A stretch of 64,000 bases of DNA from Diogma glabrata (taxonomy: Eukaryota > Arthropoda > Insecta > Diptera > Cylindrotomidae), in NCBI GenBank assembly GCA_963693315.1, contig OY856186.1, positions 302,314,402 to 302,378,401 of the forward strand, in the 5' to 3' direction. Made by a program: the position numbers and the translations under genes. Under the pieces are notes generated by a model. The model saw nothing but the letters and a program-made list of their open reading frames with translations, had not been told where the DNA came from and ran no database searches. Position 1 is the stretch's first letter. Each line of letters begins with the position of its first letter. Of the stretch, positions 1 to 9,724 are shown one piece after another.

Positions 1-762
1 AGCCAATATCAGGGATTCTCTGATTCCTGGTAAAAAGAATCACTTCTGTTTTTGTAGGATTATTTTCTAACCAACATTTTTGGCCCATGTCAATGTTATT
101 TCAAAGGTAGTTGGAATTGGCTCGTCTAACGTACTTTGACTAGAATTATTCAATCCTAGTCTGGTTCAAACCACATTCAAATTTTTAAGTTTTCGCACTT
201 GAGAAGCTCTAGATTGTTTTCAAAAGCATAGTTCTTAAACAGTAAAAGTCCTTTCCGTTTATCGTTCTTAAGACTGTCATTCTAACCTTACCAGCCTAAA
301 GAAACGTTTTTTGCTAATTTTAGAGCTTTAAATGCGATTGTGTCTTTAACATAATCAATAGCAACAGAAATAAAAGCCGGGTACCAACTTATAACAGTAA
401 AAATACAAAAACTAACAATAATATTTCCTTATAGCTTAACTGTAACGAAGACAAATTAATCCAAATATAAATATTCATGCTGAGAACTACATGTTATTTG
501 CAAGAACAACGATAAAACACAGGAGCAAGTCTTGTATTCAACATTAGTGATTTCAACTATTTAGTCAACACACATTTGGTTATACCCCCGGCAACCTGTT
601 GCACCAAGCCACGAGGCATCAATTTATCAAAACAAATGTTTTGAGCATAATTCGACATACTCATCGCCAAGGCATACCATCGCTAGTAAGAGGAGCGCCT
701 TCGACTATCACACATTTGTAATAAGCTCATTAAATAAGGCAAAACAGAGTGTAGCTTGAGCG

Positions 763-1038
763 GTGGAACCAATGATTTATCGCAAAAATAAAAGACTGTG
801 TAAGCCACAATTCCAAACCAAAAACGTAATAATAACGATTCACGGCAAGCCCACGACTAATAATAAGAGGTGCGCCAATGAATTCAATACACAGTTCATT
901 TTACACCCCAAAACATTGGAGAAGCGTATAGCAAAATCTCAAGAACAATACACAAATTGCCATCTGATAGCTGAAAGCAATTTACGAAATATTACGTATC
1001 AAATCTACGAAAACCTTCAAAGATCTTATGACAAATAG
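763..1038 (+). pseudogene. Possible non-LTR retrotransposon remnant (91 codons)
   Basis: This open frame of 91 codons has a composition less AT-biased than its surroundings. It contains a stretch reading roughly ANEFNTQF followed by HPKTLEKRI, which resembles the segment just before the reverse-transcriptase core of some insect LINE ORF2 proteins (a helix with Ala-Asn-x-Phe-Asn-x-x-Phe). No catalytic motif is present and no flanking RT domain was found. The frame could equally be a chance ORF. The start codon is simply the first ATG. Confidence 0.25.
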
Positions 1039-1189
1039 TCTATCGCCAATTATTCTGAAAAGAAATTGGGCTGCATCTTCATTTAATATCTTACATGCCT
1101 GACTAATGAAAGATCAAACATAAAAGGTTTTAGGAGAAATTATTACTTAAATACGGGATCTGAATAAAGATTTTTTTTCTTCAATAAAA

Positions 1190-1283
1190 GGTGTGTTCGA
1201 TTTAACTGAAACAACTGAAAAAACAACAACAATTGCATACAATTTTTCAGTTGTTTCAGTTACATCAGTCAAATCGAACACGG
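1190..1283 (-). mobile_element. Palindromic MITE, copy 1 (about 94 bp)
   Basis: The ends GTGTTCGATTT and AAATCGAACAC are inverted repeats, and the whole element nearly folds on itself through repeated AACTGAAACAACTGAAAAA and its complement. A second copy, in the opposite orientation, lies at 57034-57128 and matches over almost the full length. No coding capacity; presumably a non-autonomous DNA element or foldback unit. The superfamily is not identifiable because no clean target duplication was seen. Confidence 0.7.
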
Positions 1284-2282
1284 CTAAAACAACACAATTT
1301 ATTTCACTTCCATGTAAGTTTACAAACTCAAAAATATAAAATAAAATGAATATTTTAATATTGAGCTTCTTCTTATAATTATCAACATAAAATCCTACAA
1401 ATTTACTAAATAAATAGATAAGCTATAAGGAAATATAATACGAAGATATATAACAAATAAGTTATTTATTTGACAACTCAAAAAAAGTTTGTTATTTAAA
1501 TTCCTAGTAAACAAGTACCATGTTTTTTAATACTATCCTCCTAGTTTAGTTCATACTCAAACCAATTTTTTACTATACTAGCAATTTTGTATTAAACTAG
1601 GTAGTAAAGTTTAACTAGTGTTTACTAGTTTTTACGCATATCACCCAATTATCTGGAATCTAGATGGTTTTACATTATATCGTAATGAGTTCAAAGTTTT
1701 ACCTATCGCAATCCCTTGCGCTTGGAATGTAAAATGGTCTGGAATACTAATATAGAGCTTTAATGTGTTTTAACTGTTTCAATAATCTGAGAATATTTTT
1801 ATAGCATTCATTCTCTTTCAAACCGTTGTACATTTATCTTCCTCTTATAAATAAAAGAGGTTGCAAATCCTCACTAAGCCTGAAGAGACTGTGTTCTATT
1901 TTACAACGCCCTCTTTCGTCAAACGTTAATAATTCAATCAAATTTTTTTTGAATTGGTAATGGTTTTTTTTTTAACAATTTTTAGCTTGTTTCAATCTTA
2001 TTAGACCTTTACTACTGTTATATAGTTATCTCCGTCAAATTCAAATAATAACTCCAAGTTTTCCGTTTGAATATAATTCATTGAAACTGAATTGTTAAAA
2101 TGCCAAATTTATTTAACATTACAACAATATATCGCATATGTCTAGTAAATTTTAAATACTTTCACTATTGTAGTGATGAATATAAATTAAGTTAGTACAA
2201 AGTTCAAAATAAAATGATCACCCACCACGTTGAATAAATTTCCTTAGATCTTCTTATTTATCGAAAAATTTATATTTTGCAG

Positions 2283-5200
2283 GTTTCGAAACATTGGAAT
2301 AATTTAGCATTAGACGGAATAAATTGGCAAAAAATCGATTTATTTGATTTTCAACGAGATATTGAAGTAATTGGTTGTTGCTTTTATAAATTAAATACTT
2401 TTGATTATTTTTATATTTATATAATTATTAGGGTCCAGTTATTGAAAATATATCATTAAGATGTGGCGGATTTTTAAAATCTTTATCATTACGAGGTTGT
2501 CGTTCCGTTGAAGATCAATCAATCAAAACATTAGCACTACACTGCCGTAATATTGAACTTTTAGATTTATCTGATTGTAAAATAATTACGGATTGTTCAA
2601 TACAAGCTCTAAGTAGACACTGTCCAAAATTACATTCTATTAACTTAGAATCATGTGTAAATATTACAGATTTAAGTTTAAAAGAAGTATCGGATGGATG
2701 TCATGTAAGTATTTTTAGAAATTGATAATATTGGTTAACAACAACTAAACCAATTCTTTTTAGAATTTAACAGAAGTTAACGTATCATGGTGTCATCAAA
2801 TATCAGAAAAAGGTGTCGAAGCTTTAGCTAGAGGCTGCAATAAATTGAAAAAATTTAGTAGTAAAGGATGTAAAGATGTTAACGATCGCGCTGTTATATT
2901 TCTTGCAAAATATTGTCGGGATTTAGAAATATTAATTTTACATAGCTGCAGTGTAAGGAATTATATTATATTTATATTTTCCTTTTCTAGACTAATTATT
3001 GAATTTTATATTTGACAGGCAATAACTGATGCATCAGTAACGAAATTAGCTGAAAAATGTCATAATTTAAGACAATTATGTGTATCGAAATGTTCAGAAT
3101 TAACCGATCAAACTCTAATAGCGTTGGCACAATACAACCCTTATTTAAACACACTGGAAGTTGCTGGCTGTAATCAATTTACTGATTTAGGCTTTCAAGC
3201 CTTAGGAAAGGTAATCAATTTTAAAAATTATTAAATAATTGAAGTTGTAATTATAAAATAAATCATAATATAATTTATCTTCTTAATTTATAGAATTGTA
3301 AAGATTTGGAACGAATGGATCTAGAGGAATGTAATCAAATAACAGACTTAACTCTAGCTCACTTGGCAACTGGCTGTCCTAGCTTAGAAAAACTTGTAAG
3401 TTTATTTCTGTATGTTTAAATTTTAGATAATTTTAGAAATAGTATTTTAGTCAATTCTATTAAATTTTAATTTTTACGGTACATTACACACAGTTAAATC
3501 GTCAACTTTTATGGTGTATTGGTATTGCGTATAGGTTTCAAAGTGCGTGTTCAGTGCGTATTGGTTTCAATTCATCAATGTAAACATGTTTTTGTGAGTC
3601 AGTCTAAAAAAAACATTCAAATAAATCGCATCGTTTTTCTTTAAAATAATTTACGCGTTTTATTACAAGAGTTAACTTTATGTCTACATGGGGGCTCAAC
3701 CGGGATCCCGAAAGTAAAAGACGATTAAATTAACTTTAATTGTTATAGTTTCTAATTAATATTGGTTTTTAATTTGTCGTGTAAATAAAAATCGTGCATT
3801 GAATTTGAGATCATATACGGAGTGTACGGTAAATCGGGATCATTCATTGTATAGAGAAAAGTTTTTTTGTAATCGAAATAGCGGTATTTTAAAAACGCGG
3901 TAAATCGTAACGTTAGCAAAGAAAAAACGTGGTTTGTGATAAATCGGAGCCTCGTTAAAGTAAATACGGTTACTGTTTTCGTTTAATAATAATAATGTCA
4001 AAAGGTTCCAGAAGGCGACGCCGATTCTTGATAGAGAAATACGTTTTTCACGTAGTTCAACAATGGAGGAACCTCGCCAGTCAATGTCTTCAGCAGCCAT
4101 GCGAAAGGAGTTGGAGCTTAAAATAAAGATCTAGAGCTCATGCGTCGAGAGTTACAGCGGAAAGAAAGAGAGGCCGCACCTGTGACTCGATCAAACTGTT
4201 CATTCTCGTTCAAGGACATCGAAGAGTCGATAATGAAATATAATAGGACAATGATTATTTGTTGGAAAAATTGATTTCAGATGTTGAGGAAGCAGCACTA
4301 ACCTACAAATAGAATGTTGTCCAAACAACGACCTATGCAAAAAAATTACTTGATGGTGATGCCAAATTGTCACTACGTACAACTGGTATGATAAAAAATG
4401 GAACGATTTGAAATTATTTTTGAAAAATGTGTTTGCACCTGTTGAGAACAGCGCTTTTACCGAAAAATGCTGGAACGAAAAAAACGTGCTGATGAGTCAT
4501 ATTTCAGTTATCTTTTGTCAATGCGTGGCAGCGTGAGTTAGGAAATTTTGGAAATCTAGATGATGATGCTGTCATTACTTATTGTATCGGTGGTATCTAA
4601 GATTATGAACCGAACAAGTCGATTCTCCATGGTGCTTCGTCGATGGCGGATTTTAAGAGAAAGTTAATTTCTTATGAGGAAATGAAAAACAAAACTCATA
4701 AAAAACCATCTCAGCATGAACTAGTTCAATGACGAAATCTGCTAACCAATCGGGAAACAAAGAGCGAAAGATAAGTCGCGTTCACTGCTACAAATGTTAT
4801 GAAAATCTTCATTATTCAAGAGACTGCACAAATAAGGAACGAGGTCCTCAATGTTTCCAATGTGATGAATATGGACATTTAGCAACAAAGTGTCCAATTA
4901 TGTGAAACAAGTCAAAATTATCGGTGAACAATTTTATGCATTGGTCGACAGTGGTAGTGAATTGAATTTAATAGCAATGCGAAAGTATAACAAACTTGGA
5001 TTGCCAATGGATGAAAAAACAACTGTTTTTCGTGGAGTAGGATCAGGTACATTGCACACGTTGGAACAGATCTGTTGTGATGTGGTGATTGATAATGATA
5101 CGCTTACGACCGTCGTACATGTGGTGGATGATGATATCCTGCCTTATGAATTCATCCTGGGCAATGAGCTATTGAAGAGTGCAGAAACAGTTTTGAAAAA

Positions 5201-8200
5201 CGACTTTCACTATCAAAAAGTTAAAGAATAGTCATGATTTGTGTATTATTTCTGGTTAACGTAAAAGTGAATTGCGAATTGATCACGTTCAAAACAGAGC
5301 AAATGCAGAGAAAGTTCAGCGAATGGTTGTGAATTACAGTCCAAAACTAGGACTGTCATTCGCAATGCAATAACTGATATTAAAATGGCCATTTTACTTT
5401 ATCAGAAACCACGAAGGCTTGCCCCACTTGAAAATGAGCTTGTTCGAAAACAGATTGATGAATGAATGGCTGAAGGTATTATACGACCAAGCAACTCAGA
5501 TTATGGCAGTCCAGTGGTTCTAACAAACAAAAATGATGGAACTAAGCGTCTGTGTATTGATCATCGCAGAATGAAGAAAGCAATCGTAAAGGATCGGTAT
5601 CCCTTGCCGATTGTAGATGAGCAAATTGATCAATTACAGGATGTCTAATATTTCTGTTCATTGGATTTAAGAAACTGGTTTTTCCATGTTGCCATGTCAA
5701 TTGAATCCATTAAGTATACTGCATTTGTCACAGATTGTGGTCAGTACGTCTTCGTGTTCCATTTGGACTTGGTAATTCACCAATCGTATTCCAACGCTTC
5801 ATTAACGTCATTTTTCGAGAGCTGTATATTCAAAAAATTATTTGTGTCTACGTGGATGATTTAATCATACTGGCTAAGTCAGAGGAAGAAGCTGTGAATA
5901 ATCTTAGAGCAGTTTTGATGGTTGCTTAAGAAAATGGTTTTGACAAGTGGTCAAAGTATGAAGCGTGTCGAGTACCTGGACTATGATATTGAAGATGGTA
6001 TAGTGAAACCTTCAAAAGCAAAAATAGCAGAGATTGAGAAATTTGCCGAACCTAGAAATGTGTTACAGATTCAACAGTTTTTGGGCCTCACACGCTATTT
6101 TCTTAAATTTGTGAGGCACGCAGAAATAGCGAAACCATTGACGAACTTGCTTCGTAAGAACGTCGAGTTTGTGTTTGGGTACGAGGAAAGACGCGCATTT
6201 GAACGGTTAAAGCAAGCGTTAACAACGAAACCTGTGCTACAAATCTATTCTCAGACTGCAAAAGCCGAGCTTCACACAGATGCATGTCAAATTGTTTCCG
6301 GCGCAGTGTTAATCCAGCAAAGTTCAGATGATCATCAAATGCATCCTGTGTTATACTACAGTCGCAAAACTTCTTCAGCAGAATAAAAGTATGAGTAAGT
6401 AAAAGTACGAGTTGTCAGTGCCTTAAGAAATTTCGAGTGTATCGTCTGGGTGTGCCAATTAAAATTTACATTGATTGTGCTGCGTTTAAAGGCACTATGG
6501 AAAAAAAGGAACTTTCGTATCGTATTGCTGGGTGGGTTCTTTGCTTGCAAGAGTTTCGATATGAGTTGAAGCATCGTCCGCCATACAAGATGCGTCATGC
6601 AGATGCTCTTTCCTGTTGTCCAGTCGTCTGTTTACTGGAAGATGATGTTACTTAAAGGATTTAAGTGGCACAAAAGGATGATGAATATCTAAGCATAGTT
6701 GTCAACCAACTAGATTTGGGTGCGTATGACAATTATATAAAAAATAATGGCATTATTTTAAAAAATTATAGAGGCAACGACTGTTTGGTTGTCCCGAAAG
6801 CAATGTAAAATGAAGCAATACGGTCCTGTCACGAGCAAGGTCATTTAGGAAAACAACTTACCATTTCAAACAACGTACTTTCCGAAAATGGACGAAAAAA
6901 TTGTGTCTTATATCAAAAAGTGTGTCCGCTGCATACTGATTAATCGAAAAGAAGGAAAACAAGATGGTGTACTCAATTCAAAACCAAAAGGCGATTCACC
7001 ATTCAACACTTATTACGTTGATCACCTGGGTCATCTAGCGACGTCAAGAAAAATGTATAAATACGTTCTCTGTTCTATTGATGGTTTCACAAAATTTGTT
7101 TGGCTTTACCCCACACGAAGTACAACAACAAAAGAAGTGATCACCAAACTGGAAATTCAGAAAAAGAATTTTGGGAATCCAAAGCACCTCATAACTGACA
7201 AGGGTAGTGCATTCACTTCAGGCGATTTTCTCGAATACTGTAAAGATGAGCAAATCGAGCACCATGCCATCACCACTGGAATGCCAACTGGAAACGGTCA
7301 AGTTGAACGAAACAGGGTTATATTTCCGGTTCTGACTAAGTTGTCGTTTGATAATCTTGCAGATTGGTGAAAGTATATCGATCGAGTTCAACGCTATATC
7401 AATAACACTTTTCATCATCAATTAGACGTACACCTTTCGAGCTGTTGTTTGGTGTGAAAATGTGAGGATCTGGGGATATGCAAGTGCGTGAAGTTTTGGA
7501 AGTTGAAGCAGACGATTTGTTTGATGATGAACGCGGACTTATGCGAAATGAGGCTCGTATACAAATTCAAAACATACAAGATAATAGGCGAAGTTATGAT
7601 CGTAAGCGTCAACAAGCACCACAATACAAAATTGGAGATGCGGTTGTCATCAAGAGGACACAATTTGGTAGTGGGTTAAAGGTGCAGATAAAGTATCTTG
7701 GGCCATACGAAATTCGGAAAGTTCTCCCGAACAACCGTTATGAGGTGAGGAAGTCCAGTGACAGTAAAGGTCCACGTCTACGAAAGTGTCAGCAGAGTTT
7801 ATGAAACGATATTATGTTGGAATGTCAGACGGTGACGACAACGAAGAAAATGTTAATTCACAAAACGTGTTAATACTGAAGAGCAAAGTGCAGATCAAGA
7901 CATGGAGAATACAGTTTCAAGAGTCTTGGTGGAAGCGGTTTCTTGGGATATAACGACTCCGGAGTCGGTGGTCGATGCAGGATTGCTGTGTAGGAATTGT
8001 CTACGGTCTTCATTCTCTCACTCTCTCCTGATATCAATTCTGTTTCAATATACATATACAATGGTAACGTTTCATCAATGTAGACATTTTTTTGTGAGTC
8101 AGTCTAAAAAAATATTCAAATAAATCGCATCGTTTTTCTTTAAAATAATTTACGCGTTTTATTACAAGAGCTAACTTTTTTCCTACATAAATATCCATCG

Positions 8201-9661
8201 TTTTCTAAAGTTTCATCAAAATTAGTTTATTGAAGAAAGTTGTAGTATCCCAACAGACATAAATTTTGTTGTACCAATAAAAAAGCAAACAAAAATTTTT
8301 TTTCTGGAAGTGATAAACCAAATGTTAGGATGCAGAACTGTTACAAATCATACTTTAAGCATATTTACCATGTTTCAGGTGCTGATGTTATAAGTTTCAA
8401 ATAAACAAGTGCTCGGAAGGACCCAAACTAATCAATTCTTTGTTATTGAAATCTCCATCTTCGTCAAAGTGTCACCAAAATTGATTAATGAACGAAGTCT
8501 GTTTTCTACCACCAAAATTTAATAACAAATTATTCGGTATTTGTGAGCCATTAAACTCAAGTAACTTTGTGGATCCTTTGAATTTTTTCGATTCGAAATC
8601 ATTGTTGGGTTTCTGTGAATAAACCTTACAGTTTTATTACATTAAAATACATTTTTCTCTTTATACGTGTTTCGATCTTCATTTAAAAACAAAGTGAGGA
8701 AAGTAAGCAAATGGTGGACTAGCCGCAACTTTGGTTCGATTTGCCCCAAAAGCTGATCATCCTTTTACACTAATTGAAACCTTTTTAATAAGTTTCATCA
8801 CAGTCACTTCATTATTGTAGACAAAAACACAGCAAAATTGTAAAAAAATTTTTTTACGAAAGTGCAAAACCGGCAATTGGAATGCGAAACTGTTTTGAAC
8901 CGTACGTACTAAATGCTTATGTTCCAAGTTTCATCCAATTCGTTACATTTTTGCATCTTTTGTCAAAGTGTCAAAAAAATTAATTCACGAACTAAATGTT
9001 GTATGCTTCCAACATACATAAAAAACGTAGTGAAAAAAATCACATGTTGTATGGTTACCTGTTGTATCCCTTTGTCCAATGTACTGCAAAACCTAATTAA
9101 ATCTTTCCCATATTCTCTCAAGCAATTTCTCATATTGATTAAAACCTTTTACCAACGTTTCATGAAAGTCGATTTGTAACTGTACGCTATAAACACTAAA
9201 CACCTGGAAAAAAAACATTTTAACCGAAAGTTGATTTGCAGAAATATTGGAAACAGTACTTAAACCTTATATGCCAAGTCTCAATAAAATTAAAAGCCAG
9301 GACTAGAAGATATTAAACATTCAAACTAACAGGTGTTCGTGAGACCCCTCACAATTTTGTCCAACTTTGAAATGAATCCAGATCTTCCATTTTCAAGTGA
9401 ACTTGAATCATATATACCATATACCAAAGTTTCATCAAGTTCCCACGGGTTTTTGTCAGGCACCCACATGCACACCTTTTTTGGGCTATTTAGATTCAGG
9501 ATGGTATAAAAAAAAAGATAAAATAAAATTAGGGCAATGTAAGATTTTTTTTTTGTTCGATATATCGCATTACTTCACACAATTTTCAGAATTAAGAAAA
9601 TTGAGGTTGAATTCAATTTGATTTGTATTTTATTCTCTTCTCTTATTCTGATTATTCTCTC

Positions 9662-9724
<63 letters not shown>

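Larger units (their letters stand above)
1..2282. other. Non-coding stretch upstream of first recognised exon (probable intron)
   Basis: The first recognised exon opens in the middle of the F-box, directly after a splice acceptor, so this stretch is most simply intronic sequence of the F-box gene. I looked for an exon encoding the start of the F-box (a leucine/proline-rich helix ending in Cys-Ala-Gln) and did not find one. It holds a small palindromic MITE (1190-1283) and a possible LINE remnant (763-1038). The rest is AT-rich with no recognisable structure. Confidence 0.5.
3571..8187 (+). mobile_element. Degraded Ty3/gypsy LTR retrotransposon
   Basis: In order: LTR, tRNA-type primer site, gag with two CCHC knuckles, aspartic protease, reverse transcriptase, RNase H, integrase, LTR. 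Protease-RT-RNaseH-integrase order is diagnostic for Ty3/gypsy. Several in-frame stops and frameshifts in gag, RT, RNase H and integrase make it non-autonomous. Only about 118 bp at the end of the 5' LTR aligns with the 3' LTR (3571-3688 against 8071-8187), with about ten differences, so it is not recent. The true left border is unclear; it may reach about 3480. It lies in the same orientation as the host gene. Confidence 0.92.

Noticed and set aside
2277..2459. Stand-alone 60-residue protein
   Set aside because: It is the first visible F-box gene exon read into its 65-bp intron.
6103..6285. Minus-strand 60-residue frame
   Set aside because: It is antisense to the RNase H/connection part of the Ty3/gypsy pol.
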